Assembly: GCF_003443675.1 (NCBI RefSeq)
Contig: NZ_CP031963.1
Location: forward strand, 2,131,501 to 2,195,500
Reading direction: 5' to 3'
Length of the DNA: 64,000 bases
DNA from: Aquimarina sp. BL5
GTDB lineage: Bacteria; Bacteroidota; Bacteroidia; Flavobacteriales; Flavobacteriaceae
Shown here: one piece after another, positions 1 to 15,404 of the stretch
Layout: each line of letters starts with the position of its first letter
Position numbering within the stretch: position 1 is the stretch's first letter
Notes under the pieces: model-generated
What the model was told of the DNA's origin: nothing
The model's input: the letters and a program-made list of their open reading frames with translations, nothing else
Databases searched by the model: none
Program-made: the position numbers and the translations under genes

Positions 1-1
1 G

Positions 2-5765
<5,764 letters not shown>

Positions 5766-5832
5766 TTAAAAAGTATTTTATTGTAGTTATTAATTTAAAA
5801 AGCCAATAGATCAAATTTTTCAAAATCAGGAT

Positions 5833-6921
5833 ATGAAAAAAATATTTTGTTATTTATTATTTATTTTTTGTATATCTAATTTAGATGCACAAATTGATGC
5901 TGGTAATTTACTAGGTCTTCCGGCGGCTACAGATTTTACAGAAATCAATGGGATAGTAGGTCCACAAATAGGAGCAATAGTATATAATCTTGATGATGAT
6001 CAAGTATACCGTTTTACTAGTACCGGATGGCAAGTTATTAATGGTGAGAATATATATAGCGTTGATGGAACTCTTACAGGGAATAGAACGGTTGACATGG
6101 TTGGAAATCAGTTAAATTTTGATAGCGATGCTGATAGTGGATCCACACTAACCCTTAGAAGAACTAATAACGCTAACCAGATTGGCATTGCATTTAGAAA
6201 TTCAGGGAATGCCTACCCCACCACTATTTCGTTGGGTACTACAACCAGTGGAAACTCTAATGGTTTAGATTTTTATGCCGGAGGTAATGTTTCAGTTGCA
6301 AACACGCTAACTAAAACTCTTGCACTTCAAAATAACAATCAAATCCAATTTTCTCAGTACGGATCGGATACTTTCTTAAATAACACTCCATTCAGATTTT
6401 TGGGAGTTGAAACAGATGGCGATGTAGTTGAAGTTAATCCAACAACCATAGGGACAGATGATCAAAACGCTTCTGAAGTTCCCTTAGTAACAAATATTGA
6501 TGTAAATGGAGTCTCTACGGATCCATCTCCAGCTGATGAAACAAACGTGGAAGAAGCTATTCAAGCAATTGCCCCGATAACATCTAAAGCAGGAAGAGTG
6601 TTTTATCCTCCATCTATTCAGATTGATGCTTCTACAAATGGTACTTTTTCAATCAATTTATATAATGAATATGTTGCCCAGCATACGGGAGCAGGAATTA
6701 TAAGATCAGAAACAAATGGAAGTCCAGCACCGGGAGGAACAGCTGCTCCTGATATACCGATTTATAACGCTGACGAGCTTTATTATTATGTAACCTTTGC
6801 AGACCCAACAGTATTTGATAATATAAGGATTGATGGAGATACTGGCGAAATGACCTTTGACATTGTTGGACGACCCATCGATTTTAATTCATTAATCAAT
6901 GTAGTATTTGTAGTAAAATAA
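5833..6921 (+). CDS. Secreted tail-fibre-like protein of unknown function
   Basis: This encodes 362 residues beginning with a clear signal peptide (MKKIFCYLLFIFCISNLDAQ, cleavage after Ala-Gln about residue 20). The N-terminal part has a GAIVYN...VYRFTSTGWQ segment and then YSVDGTLTGNRTVDM, both typical of flavobacterial proteins that resemble phage tail-fibre stalks. Residues about 209-246 repeat the segment [10 protein letters not shown]...DETNVEEAI seen in the C-terminal part of the collagen-like gene upstream. No T9SS C-terminal sorting domain was recognised; the protein ends in hydrophobic INVVFVVK. It lies 67 bases after the collagen-like gene and 17 bases before the Calx-beta gene, so the three probably form one operon and act together at the cell surface. 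The function is not known; a head or accessory part of the collagen-like fibre is a hypothesis. Confidence 0.75.
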   Translation: MKKIFCYLLFIFCISNLDAQIDAGNLLGLPAATDFTEINGIVGPQIGAIVYNLDDDQVYRFTSTGWQVINGENIYSVDGTLTGNRTVDMVGNQLNFDSDADSGSTLTLRRTNNANQIGIAFRNSGNAYPTTISLGTTTSGNSNGLDFYAGGNVSVANTLTKTLALQNNNQIQFSQYGSDTFLNNTPFRFLGVETDGDVVEVNPTTIGTDDQNASEVPLVTNIDVNGVSTDPSPADETNVEEAIQAIAPITSKAGRVFYPPSIQIDASTNGTFSINLYNEYVAQHTGAGIIRSETNGSPAPGGTAAPDIPIYNADELYYYVTFADPTVFDNIRIDGDTGEMTFDIVGRPIDFNSLINVVFVVK

Positions 6922-6938
6922 TTTAGCAGATTAGTCCA

Positions 6939-9900
6939 ATGAAACTAACAAACCACATACACTTTCTGCTTTTAGTATTGCTAATGGTTTCACCAAATAT
7001 TAAAGTGTTTGGTCAGGATACATTTTTGGATAATTTTAGTCCAGCCAATTATACTGGAAATGATGGAACACAAAATTGGAATGGAGGTTGGACAGAAAAT
7101 GATTTTGGTACTGCCAATTCTCCTACTACTGGGAGGATACAAATTGACAATAATAGATTAAGATTCAGAAATTTTGATTCACAATTTAACCTATTTATTC
7201 TAAGAGATGTAGACTTATCTGCATATTCTGCTGCTGTATTAACATTTGATTATGACAGATCAAGTGGTGGAGATGAAAGCGTTGGAGCTTTCTTTCTTAA
7301 TACAGCCACTGGATTTTATGATTTTGCCATTGGGACTCCAACCAGTGGAGGAAATACTGGAAGTCTAAGCTTTACTATTCCTGCAGCTTATATTAATGCA
7401 AGTTCATCATTACTTTTCTTTTCTAATAGTGGAAATTGGGGTGGTACCGAAACGGTTTTTATTGATAATGTTCTTATTACGGCAACCGGATCTACTCCAG
7501 AGATATCCATTGACGATGTAACAGTCAATGAAGATGCTGGAACATTAGATTTTACAGTTACACATACTGGTGGAACTACTTCAGGAAGTTTTACTATAGA
7601 TTATAGTGCAACCAATATATCAACTGTGGGAGCAGATTTTAATGGTAGTACATCAGGTACTATTACATTTACTGGAACAAGCTTAGGTACCCAAACCATT
7701 TCTATTCCTATCTTGGATGATACACTAGCTGAACCTGCGGAAACTTTTTCAGTAAATCTAAGCAACCCAAGTGATGGCTCGGTATCCATAACAGACTCTC
7801 AGGGAATTGGAACAATTAATGCCAGTGATGCTATATCCATAACTATCAATGATGTTTCGGTTAATGAAGCGGCTGGTACGGCTACTTTTACAGTCACCTC
7901 ATCCGGAGGTTCTTTGACAGGGGGATATTCCATTGATTATGCCACGGCAGATAATACTGCAACCACAGCCGGTAATGACTACACTAGTACTTCCTCTCCT
8001 CCTTCCCTAACCTTCGCAGGAACTCTTGGAGAAACTCAAACAATTACTGTACCTATTCTGGATGATACTATTTTTGAAGGAGATGAAACATATTTTGTAA
8101 ATCTAAATAATTCAAGCAACCCTCTGGTCACAATAACTGACATTCAAGGAATAGGAACAATAGAAGACAATGAAGCTGGAGTCAGTATCAATGATATATC
8201 TGTTAATGAAAACGCGGGTAATGCAACTTTTACTGTTACTCTAACAGGAATCATACCAGGTGGCTTTACTTTAGAATATGCCACAGCTGATGCCTCTGCC
8301 ACAGACCCTGAGGATTACGCAGGAACTACAAGTCCTAACCCTATTTTGACATTTACGGGAACTGATGGAGAAACTCAAACTATAACTATTCAAATAATAG
8401 ATGACACAGATTTAGAAGGTAATGAAACTTTTTTCGTTAACCTGAGCAACGCAAATAGTGTTTTAGTCAACGTCACTGATTCGCAAGGGATAGGAACAAT
8501 AATTGATGACGAACTTCCCTTTATTATCACGGACACAATTACAGATAACACCTGTAGCGGGATTTTTGTGGATAGCGGTTCAATTAATGGTCTCTACAGT
8601 AATAATGAATCAATTACCTATACCTTATGCCCGGACACTCCCGGTAGTTCGGTTGTGTTAAATTTCACTTCGTTTGACGTAGAAAACACCTTTGATTTTT
8701 TACAAGTGTATGAAGGAACAACAACGACAACTTTAATAGATAGTTATAACAATGGTAATATACCAACCACCATAATATCTTCTGACCCTTCGGGCTGTTT
8801 AACGTTTATTTTTTCCTCTGATGGTTCTGTAGTAGGAAATGGGTGGCAAGCAAATATATCTTGTACTAATGCTGGAAATAGTTTGGTTACATTGAATGAT
8901 ATAACTGTAAACGAAAATGCAGGAACAGCGACATTTACAGCTACTTTTTCCGGAGGTAGCATTCCAGGTGGATTTAGCGTAGATTATACAACTATCGATG
9001 ATACTGCTTATGCAGATTCTGATTTCGTTTCTACTTCTGGAACCTTAAATTTTTCAGGAACACCAGGAGAGACACAAACTATTACAGTTCCTATCATAAA
9101 TAATATTTTTGCTGAAAATACAGAGACCTTTTTCTTAAATTTAAATAATCCCTCTACAACAGTAGGATTAATTAGTGGAATTGGAACTATATTAGATGAT
9201 GGAGACCCTGCTTTAGGTAATGATGTGCCACTTACGCTCTTTGATGACTTTAATGGATACTATGATTATGCATTAACTGCAGGAACTCTTAGAACAGCTG
9301 ATGAAGGAGTAGATCCGTGTGCAATTACTACTACTTCTTCTAATACGCTTACGACACCTATACTTGCCGGTTCTACAATCGAAAAGGCATATTTAACCTG
9401 GGGACATTCTGGTCTGGCAGCGGATGATGTAGTTACGTTCCAAGGACAATCCGTTACTGCTGACGTGGTCAATACAGCATTTGGCTTTTATTATGGAATG
9501 GTGAGTGATGTTACCTCTATAATTAATAGTCTTCCTGACCCTTCTGGAGCTACATATACTTTTACAGACCTGGTAATTGATAACGGTCCATCTTATTGTG
9601 GTTCTGTAGTTTTTGGAGGATGGTCTTTATATATATTCTACACGAATCCTTCTTTACCTGCGGTTAGTATTAACATGTATAATGGTTTTGATGCCCAAGG
9701 AGGTGGAACAACAATAGAAACATCAAGTTATACTCTTGATGGCTTCTTTGCTATTGGTTCTACAGGTTCTAAAACCTCTGTATTATCTTGGGAAGGAGAT
9801 CCTACTAGAACAGGAAATGAAATTATATCTGTAACTACAGGTTCAGGAACTACCAACTTAACAGGAGATGGTAACAATTCACCTGCTCTAGCCAATGTTT

Positions 9901-12080
9901 TTAATTCTACGATATATGATGACACCGCAAGCCCGGTCATCAACGATTCATCCTTATTTGGTTTTGACTTAGATACCTATAATATATCATCACTTATTGC
10001 TCAAGGTGAAACTACAGCAACAACAAATATCCAAACGCAAGGTGATTTTTTAATCCTAAATTCTGTATTACTAAAAGTACCGAGTAATTTAATGACAGGT
10101 ACTGTTTTTGAAGACATTAATTATCCAGGAGGTGCAGGTAGAGACCTAGCATCATCTTCTGGTGTAGGAATAGAAGGAGTCATTGTAGAGTTATATGATA
10201 ATACAGGTACTTTTGTAGATTCTGATGTTACTGATGTAAATGGAGATTATAATATTGGTGGTATGGCCAATGGCACGTACACGCTACGTGTGGTAAATAA
10301 TACTGTAAGGTCAACCAGAGGAGGTGGAGCTGCATGTACAACCTGTTTGCCTATCCAGACATTTAGATCAGATTATACAGCCAGTACTTTGGGAACCATA
10401 ACCAATGAAATTGGTGGTGCTAACCCTGCAGGTGAAGATGACGCTGCTGGAACACTTACCGCCAATGCACAAACAATTTCTACAATCACAATAACGAATG
10501 AAGGAGCCGTTGATATAGATTTTGGCTTTAACTTTAATACCATCGTAAATACTAATGGAGATGGGCAGGGCTCATTAGACCAATTTATTATAAATTCTAA
10601 TAATCTCGATGAAACGGGATTAGACATTGAAGTACATCCAAATGATGCTGTACTTAATCCTTTGGCTGGAGAAGATACTTCAATATTTAATATACCAATC
10701 ACTGATCTCGGATATATTTCTGCTGATGGATATTTTGATATCATCCTTGATTCTGGGAATTTACCTATTATTGCTTCTAATAACACCAAAATTGATGGAC
10801 GAACTCAAACAGCTTTTTCTGGAGATACTAATACAGGTACTGTGGGATCTGGAAGTACAGCGGTCGGAACCACCGCTACCCTCCTCCCTGATTACAATAG
10901 GCCAGAAATTCAGGTGAGAAGTGATTTTGGAGATGTTTTTATAATACAAGCTAATGATATAGGCATCAGAAACATAGCTGTTTATGGTGGTAATAGAAGA
11001 TCAATTCGACAAGATTCAGGAACAGGAAATCTTATCTTGGAGAATTTCTTAGGTGTAAATGCTCTAGGAGTTAGAGGTGTTGTTGGCGTAGGAAGTTATA
11101 GCGATGATGGTTTCGAAATTAATGGAGGAACAGCTGTTATCGATAGCAATTATATCTCTGAAAATACAGATTTCGGAATCTCCGTAAATGGAGGTACTTC
11201 AACACTTATTCAAAACAATCACATTACTAATAACGGCTTTAGAGCCTGTGAATATAATATCAGGATAAATAATGGTAGCGGAGTTACTATACAAAACAAC
11301 CTTATTGATAGTTCAGCTTCAACTGGAATTTTTGATAATCAAGGTAATGTAACGATAACAGAAAACACAATAACTACAGCAGGTAGTAATACTGGTTGTG
11401 CACAACTTAGCGGTATCAATTTAGCACAAAATAATTCGTCAGTTACCAATAACATTATTAATGCTAATGCAGGGTCTGGTATTGCTTTGACTGGTGGTAC
11501 AACCTCAGGAAATCTAATTTCGCAAAACTCTATTTATGCAAATGGAACGTTTGCAGATGCTCTTGGTATTGATATTTCGGATGATGGAGTTACCATTAAT
11601 GATACTGGTGATGCGGATACAGGCCCTAACGGAAGTTTTAACTTTCCAGTTTTTGAATCTGCATCCATCTCAGGAACTAATTTAAAGTTAGTGGGATGGG
11701 CACGTCCCGGAGCAATTATTGAGGTTTTTATAAGTGATATTAGTCTGGGCGCTACCATTGGAGACAATACAGTGGGTGCTGGCATTACACAAGATTATGG
11801 TGAAGGACAGACCTATCTTGGAACAATTACAGAAGGAAGTGGCACTGATACTGATGGGACTAGCACACTATATAGCGATGTTGATGGAAATACTGATACT
11901 ACGAATAGATTTAATATAACATTATCACTCAGCTCCTCCATTCCTTTAGGGAGCCTAATTACAGCAACAGCAACCGAAGCAAGTACTAATTCCACTTCAG
12001 AATTTGGAAGTACATTTACCGTTAGGGCAGGGACAGTTATTACCAATAGAAGAATCACATATAGGGTTAAGCCAAACTAA
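6939..12080 (+). CDS. Large secreted Calx-beta/CUB/beta-helix protein
   Basis: The product has 1713 residues with a signal peptide ending near residue 26 (KVFGQ). In order it shows: an N-terminal jelly-roll-like region (about 27-180); three Calx-beta domains starting near 187, 300 and 415, each with a conserved VNExAG motif and an ILDDT or IDDT strand; a CUB-like domain (about 528-643) with paired cysteines; a fourth Calx-beta domain (about 648-754); a DUF3344-like region (about 763-1048); an SdrD B/carboxypeptidase-regulatory-like domain (about 1052-1121); and a right-handed beta-helix region (about 1330-1540) rich in Asn and Gly. Calx-beta repeats usually bind calcium and stiffen long adhesins. 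I see no canonical T9SS sorting domain at the end (RRITYRVKPN), so the export route is unclear. It is probably an adhesin or matrix protein working with the two genes upstream. Short reverse-strand ORFs inside are shadows. Confidence 0.85.
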   Translation: MKLTNHIHFLLLVLLMVSPNIKVFGQDTFLDNFSPANYTGNDGTQNWNGGWTENDFGTANSPTTGRIQIDNNRLRFRNFDSQFNLFILRDVDLSAYSAAVLTFDYDRSSGGDESVGAFFLNTATGFYDFAIGTPTSGGNTGSLSFTIPAAYINASSSLLFFSNSGNWGGTETVFIDNVLITATGSTPEISIDDVTVNEDAGTLDFTVTHTGGTTSGSFTIDYSATNISTVGADFNGSTSGTITFTGTSLGTQTISIPILDDTLAEPAETFSVNLSNPSDGSVSITDSQGIGTINASDAISITINDVSVNEAAGTATFTVTSSGGSLTGGYSIDYATADNTATTAGNDYTSTSSPPSLTFAGTLGETQTITVPILDDTIFEGDETYFVNLNNSSNPLVTITDIQGIGTIEDNEAGVSINDISVNENAGNATFTVTLTGIIPGGFTLEYATADASATDPEDYAGTTSPNPILTFTGTDGETQTITIQIIDDTDLEGNETFFVNLSNANSVLVNVTDSQGIGTIIDDELPFIITDTITDNTCSGIFVDSGSINGLYSNNESITYTLCPDTPGSSVVLNFTSFDVENTFDFLQVYEGTTTTTLIDSYNNGNIPTTIISSDPSGCLTFIFSSDGSVVGNGWQANISCTNAGNSLVTLNDITVNENAGTATFTATFSGGSIPGGFSVDYTTIDDTAYADSDFVSTSGTLNFSGTPGETQTITVPIINNIFAENTETFFLNLNNPSTTVGLISGIGTILDDGDPALGNDVPLTLFDDFNGYYDYALTAGTLRTADEGVDPCAITTTSSNTLTTPILAGSTIEKAYLTWGHSGLAADDVVTFQGQSVTADVVNTAFGFYYGMVSDVTSIINSLPDPSGATYTFTDLVIDNGPSYCGSVVFGGWSLYIFYTNPSLPAVSINMYNGFDAQGGGTTIETSSYTLDGFFAIGSTGSKTSVLSWEGDPTRTGNEIISVTTGSGTTNLTGDGNNSPALANVFNSTIYDDTASPVINDSSLFGFDLDTYNISSLIAQGETTATTNIQTQGDFLILNSVLLKVPSNLMTGTVFEDINYPGGAGRDLASSSGVGIEGVIVELYDNTGTFVDSDVTDVNGDYNIGGMANGTYTLRVVNNTVRSTRGGGAACTTCLPIQTFRSDYTASTLGTITNEIGGANPAGEDDAAGTLTANAQTISTITITNEGAVDIDFGFNFNTIVNTNGDGQGSLDQFIINSNNLDETGLDIEVHPNDAVLNPLAGEDTSIFNIPITDLGYISADGYFDIILDSGNLPIIASNNTKIDGRTQTAFSGDTNTGTVGSGSTAVGTTATLLPDYNRPEIQVRSDFGDVFIIQANDIGIRNIAVYGGNRRSIRQDSGTGNLILENFLGVNALGVRGVVGVGSYSDDGFEINGGTAVIDSNYISENTDFGISVNGGTSTLIQNNHITNNGFRACEYNIRINNGSGVTIQNNLIDSSASTGIFDNQGNVTITENTITTAGSNTGCAQLSGINLAQNNSSVTNNIINANAGSGIALTGGTTSGNLISQNSIYANGTFADALGIDISDDGVTINDTGDADTGPNGSFNFPVFESASISGTNLKLVGWARPGAIIEVFISDISLGATIGDNTVGAGITQDYGEGQTYLGTITEGSGTDTDGTSTLYSDVDGNTDTTNRFNITLSLSSSIPLGSLITATATEASTNSTSEFGSTFTVRAGTVITNRRITYRVKPN

Positions 12081-12455
12081 ACTTATAGAACAAAAAAATA
12101 ATATTATATTTAGCTAACCAAAACCTACCCAGAAGTATAACCCATATATCAAATAAGAATATAAACTATTAAAAATCGTCATAATGAAAAATCTTCAATC
12201 CGAAATCAATTTATTTTTTAAGAGTATCTATTGATATCGTAAAAAATAATAAGGGAAAAAATCATTAACCACAAAGCCCTTATTATTCTTACTACAAAAC
12301 GTAATTTTCGAAATAAATGTCTTTTATCGTCAATAAAATGCATTTAATCGATAAAATATGTCATTTCGCCTGTAATAAACATTTATTTCGAAAAAAAATG
12401 TTATTTTTACCTCATAATAATTACGGTTAAAACGTAAAATTTGCCCCAACAAATT
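12081..12455. other. 375-bp AT-rich intergenic region
   Basis: No gene is visible here. The first 220 bases hold nothing I can name and no clear terminator for the Calx-beta gene. The right half contains the nested inverted repeat annotated separately (12306-12393), and the downstream gene begins at 12456. Confidence 0.6.
12306..12393. promoter_or_regulatory. Nested inverted repeat upstream of the type B sorting-domain gene
   Basis: A perfect 15-bp inverted repeat is present: tttcgaaataaatgt at 12306-12320 and acatttatttcgaaa at 12379-12393. Inside it is a second pair, ttttatcg (12322-12329) and cgataaaa (12349-12356), around a near-palindromic centre aaaatgcattt. The right arm lies about 63 bases before the start codon at 12456, where an operator or a structured 5' leader would be expected. 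What binds it is not known. Confidence 0.5.
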
Positions 12456-13616
12456 ATGCAAAAATATTTTTTACTCTTATTCCTACTAATCGCCTCGACT
12501 TTATTTAGTCAACAAGCCTTTCATAACTATGGAGATATTCAAATACATGATGAAGGTCAAATAGGGTTTCATTTAGATTTAATAAACGATGGAGGTTTTG
12601 ATCAAAATGTTGGCTTTACTGGTTTCTATAATCAAAATAGCTTAACAATTTCTGGAACTAATCGTCCTATTTTCTATGATATGGAAATTGATGTATTAAA
12701 TGATTTATTTCTAGAAGTTGCCGTAGGAGTTAATAATTTTCAAGAGTTTACAAATGGAAGAGTTTTTACTCCGAGAGATCAAATAAATGTTTCTTTAGAT
12801 TATCTTAATGACGCTCCTTATTTAGGAGAAAATAATGATCGTTACGTGGATGGTTACGCTACTATTACCGGTGAACTTGATTTTTCTTTTCCTATCGGTG
12901 ATGATTTTCGTCACAGACCTGCACGGATAGAGAGTCAAGCAGCTAACAATACTGCTCGAGCAGCTTATTTCTTCGAAAACCCTAATTTCCCAAACTTCTT
13001 CTCTGATAACTTTGATACCAATAGTTTTGGAGATTTATTATTTGGTATTAGCATTTTTGAATTTTGGGACGTAGACGGAGATCAAGAGACAAGAGTAACG
13101 CTCACGTGGGATACTAATAGTAATATACCAACATTAGTAAATGACTTATCTGATCTAAGAGTTGTAGGATGGGATCCTAATTTAGAACAATGGGTTAATT
13201 TAGGAAACACTATTGTTACAGGAGATCTTGATACAGGGGAAATCACTTCAGAATTAATAGTTCCTGATAATTACGTTGCTCTTACATTTGGCACCTCTGG
13301 TATTATATTAGATGGAGACTTAGAAATTTTTACCGCTGTTTCGCCAAATGGAGATGGATTTAATGATACGTTTGTTATACAAGGACTAACGCAATTTCCA
13401 GATAACGAATTGTTTATATACAATCGTTGGGGTGTATTGGTCTATAGCCGAAAAGCGTATCACGAAGTTCAACAAACTTCTGAAGCTTTTAATGGTATTT
13501 CTCAAGGTCGAGCAACTATTGCAAAAGGAGAAGAGTTACCAGTAGGAACTTATTACTATGTTTTAAATATTAAAGGAACAAAAGATAGAGCAGGATATCT
13601 TTATGTCAATAGGTAG
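12456..13616 (+). CDS. Secreted protein with type B T9SS (gliding-associated) C-terminal domain
   Basis: With the ATG at 12456 the product has 386 residues and an ordinary signal peptide (MQKYFLLLFLLIASTLFSQ). A TTG 15 bases upstream is in frame, but its extension would precede the natural signal peptide. The last ~95 residues match the CHU_C / gliding motility-associated C-terminal family: FTAVSPNGDGFNDTF, LFIYNRWGVLVY, LPVGTYYYVLNI and a final GYLYVNR. This domain directs export through T9SS without the usual type A motif, and such proteins are often coupled to a PorP/SprF-like partner, which is not encoded next to this gene. The middle part (about 20-285) is Asn/Asp/Phe-rich and unrecognised. 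It may be the exported partner or anchor for the large adhesin genes upstream, but a 375-bp gap suggests its own promoter. Confidence 0.85.
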   Translation: MQKYFLLLFLLIASTLFSQQAFHNYGDIQIHDEGQIGFHLDLINDGGFDQNVGFTGFYNQNSLTISGTNRPIFYDMEIDVLNDLFLEVAVGVNNFQEFTNGRVFTPRDQINVSLDYLNDAPYLGENNDRYVDGYATITGELDFSFPIGDDFRHRPARIESQAANNTARAAYFFENPNFPNFFSDNFDTNSFGDLLFGISIFEFWDVDGDQETRVTLTWDTNSNIPTLVNDLSDLRVVGWDPNLEQWVNLGNTIVTGDLDTGEITSELIVPDNYVALTFGTSGIILDGDLEIFTAVSPNGDGFNDTFVIQGLTQFPDNELFIYNRWGVLVYSRKAYHEVQQTSEAFNGISQGRATIAKGEELPVGTYYYVLNIKGTKDRAGYLYVNR

Positions 13617-13924
13617 ATTCCCGACCGCTATCTATTTGTGTTTTAAATCAAAAAACGTTTCTTCACTAGGAAGTAATTTGAATATGTAAAATACTTAAAT
13701 TATCACAACTAATTCAAAAACTTATCAAACAACATCTTTTTTAGAAACTATGAATTCATCAATTTTGAATTAATAGTTTAACTAGTAATAAAATAGATTT
13801 CTAAAATCTTGTTAAATATTATACCTATGTAGACAAGTATCAAATTTGTTATCATTTATTTCGCGATATTTTGTAAAAATAATTATACTTTTAACTACAT
13901 TTAGAAAAAATAATCATACATCAC
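13617..13924. other. 308-bp intergenic region with one hairpin
   Basis: This is AT-rich with no gene. A 13-bp inverted repeat with one mismatch, aaactatgaattc (13745-13757) and gaattaatagttt (13767-13779), forms a hairpin with a 9-base loop. There is no T-run after it, so I do not call it a terminator. The clpP promoter should lie in the last 100 bases. Confidence 0.4.
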
Positions 13925-14473
13925 ATGAAAGAGAAATCAGGAAAAATCCAAGATATAATAGATAAGAAATTTTTAGAAGAGCGTAGTGTTTTTTTATGGG
14001 GTCAAGTTGACGACAAATCAGCTAAGCACGTAATTGATAGGTTGATGTATCTGGATACGATTAACAATGAAGAAATAAAACTATACATTAATAGTCCTGG
14101 CGGTTATGTAACATCTGGATTTGCTATGTATGATACTATTAAAGCTCTAAAAAGTCCTGTCTCTACTATCTGCACAGGTTTAGCTGCATCTATGGGATCT
14201 ATTCTGTTAAGTGTTGGCGAAAAAGGACGTAGATTTATCCAACCTCACGCTAAAGTAATGATACACCAACCTAGTGGTGGAGCTAGAGGTCAAGCTTCTA
14301 ATATAGAAATTCAAGCTACAGAAATTTTGAAAACTAAAGAATTAAGTGCTCAAATTCTAGCAGACAATTGTGGGCAAGAAATTGAGAAGGTATTAAAAGA
14401 TTTCAATCGTGATTACTGGATGGATGCTCAAGAATCCATAGAATATGGTATTGTTGATGGAGTTCTCTCCTAA
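13925..14473 (+). CDS. clpP: ATP-dependent Clp protease proteolytic subunit ClpP
   Basis: The protein has 182 residues and matches the ClpP serine peptidase family along its length. The catalytic triad is visible as Ser89 (in GLAASMGS), His114 (in MIHQPSGG) and Asp163 (in RDYWM). The spacing Ser-His 25 and His-Asp 49 equals that of the well-studied E. coli enzyme. ClpP forms a two-ring barrel that degrades proteins unfolded by ClpX, ClpA or ClpC in the cytoplasm. The N-terminus is short, with little or no propeptide. Unlike the common tig-clpP-clpX arrangement, neither tig nor clpX is adjacent; the gene stands alone between a 308-bp gap and a strong terminator. It could therefore be a second clpP paralogue, which only the rest of the genome can settle. 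Confidence 0.95.
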   Translation: MKEKSGKIQDIIDKKFLEERSVFLWGQVDDKSAKHVIDRLMYLDTINNEEIKLYINSPGGYVTSGFAMYDTIKALKSPVSTICTGLAASMGSILLSVGEKGRRFIQPHAKVMIHQPSGGARGQASNIEIQATEILKTKELSAQILADNCGQEIEKVLKDFNRDYWMDAQESIEYGIVDGVLS

Positions 14474-14520
14474 TCACAAAATATTTTATTACTAAACCTT
14501 CTTTTTTTAAGATTAAAAAC

Positions 14521-14570
14521 ACACCGCAGGACATCAATAATAGGATGTATTACTGCGGTGTCTCATTTTA
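14521..14570 (+). terminator. Terminator after clpP
   Basis: A 9-bp perfect stem, acaccgcag (14521-14529) with ctgcggtgt (14553-14561), encloses a smaller stem acatc/gatgt and is followed by a T-rich run (ctcattttatttt). Confidence 0.75.
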
Positions 14571-14631
14571 TTTTCTTAAATTACAGATACGTTTATAAGC
14601 TTTAGGGATCACTCTTTCTGATTCAAAAAGA

Positions 14632-14639
14632 TAAATTTG
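14632..14639 (+). promoter_or_regulatory. -7 promoter box (taaatttg) for the VanY-like gene
   Basis: The sequence matches the Bacteroidota -7 consensus TAnnTTTG. It ends only 6 bases before the ATG at 14646, so transcription would begin almost at the start codon and the mRNA would be leaderless or nearly so. No convincing -33 TTTG is seen. Confidence 0.45.
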
Positions 14640-14645
14640 TTACTA

Positions 14646-15371
14646 ATGCAAAGAAAAAAATTTATTCAAGTAAGTGCTATGGGACTGGTAGGATTATCTT
14701 CTATATCATTTACCGATTTTCAGTCGCAATATACAAAAGGTGATCTTATGGGAAAAGGAAATCCTAAACTTGTAGGCGAAGGACATAAACTACGAAAAAA
14801 AGCACATCAAGCTTTTTTAAAAATGAAAAGTGCAGCCTTAGCGCAAGGTATTAAACTTAAAGTAGTTTCTAGCTATAGGGACTATGAGCATCAAAATCGT
14901 ATTTGGGAACGCAAATATGAAAGATATACTGCGAGTGGATTATCCCCGATAAAAGCGATCCACAAAATAATTGAGTACTCTACCATTCCTGGTACTTCTC
15001 GTCATCATTGGGGTACAGATATGGATATTGTAGATGGGAGTGTTAAACAACCTAAAAATGTGCTTTTAGAAAAACACTTTCATAATGAAGGACCTTTTAC
15101 CAGATTTAAGACATGGATGGATCACAACGCCAATGATTTTGGCTTCTATCTTGTTTATACCAATAAAAAAGGTAGGAAAGGATTTAAATATGAGCCTTGG
15201 CATTACTCCTACGCCCCGTCATCAGTACCTATGCTTAAAGAATTTAAAAAACTCGATATTAAATCTGAATTGCAAAAGACGGTATTAATGGGCAGCTCTA
15301 ATTTTACTTCAGAATTTATACAACAATATATGGATCAAAACGTATTAGACATTAATCCTAAATTATTGTAA
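14646..15371 (+). CDS. D-alanyl-D-alanine carboxypeptidase, VanY/M15B family
   Basis: The product (241 residues from the ATG at 14646) trims the terminal D-Ala from peptidoglycan stem peptides. Family landmarks are SSYRDYEHQ (substrate-binding Arg), the zinc-binding segment SRHHWGTDMDIVD with the H-x6-D ligand pair, and the third ligand His in EPWHYSY. The N-terminus (MQRKKFIQVSAMGLVGLSSIS) looks like a signal peptide, so the enzyme would act in the periplasm. A TTG nine bases upstream is in frame but overlaps the putative -7 box, so the ATG is preferred. The next gene, a CAP-domain lipoprotein, starts 33 bases downstream and may be co-transcribed. Confidence 0.88.
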   Translation: MQRKKFIQVSAMGLVGLSSISFTDFQSQYTKGDLMGKGNPKLVGEGHKLRKKAHQAFLKMKSAALAQGIKLKVVSSYRDYEHQNRIWERKYERYTASGLSPIKAIHKIIEYSTIPGTSRHHWGTDMDIVDGSVKQPKNVLLEKHFHNEGPFTRFKTWMDHNANDFGFYLVYTNKKGRKGFKYEPWHYSYAPSSVPMLKEFKKLDIKSELQKTVLMGSSNFTSEFIQQYMDQNVLDINPKLL

Positions 15372-15404
15372 TATATACTAAAATCAGTTTCTCTAAGTTA
15401 TAAT

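Noticed and set aside
10373..10949. Reverse- and forward-strand ORFs of 60-140 codons inside the Calx-beta gene
   Set aside because: They overlap a strongly supported gene and have no protein-family features.
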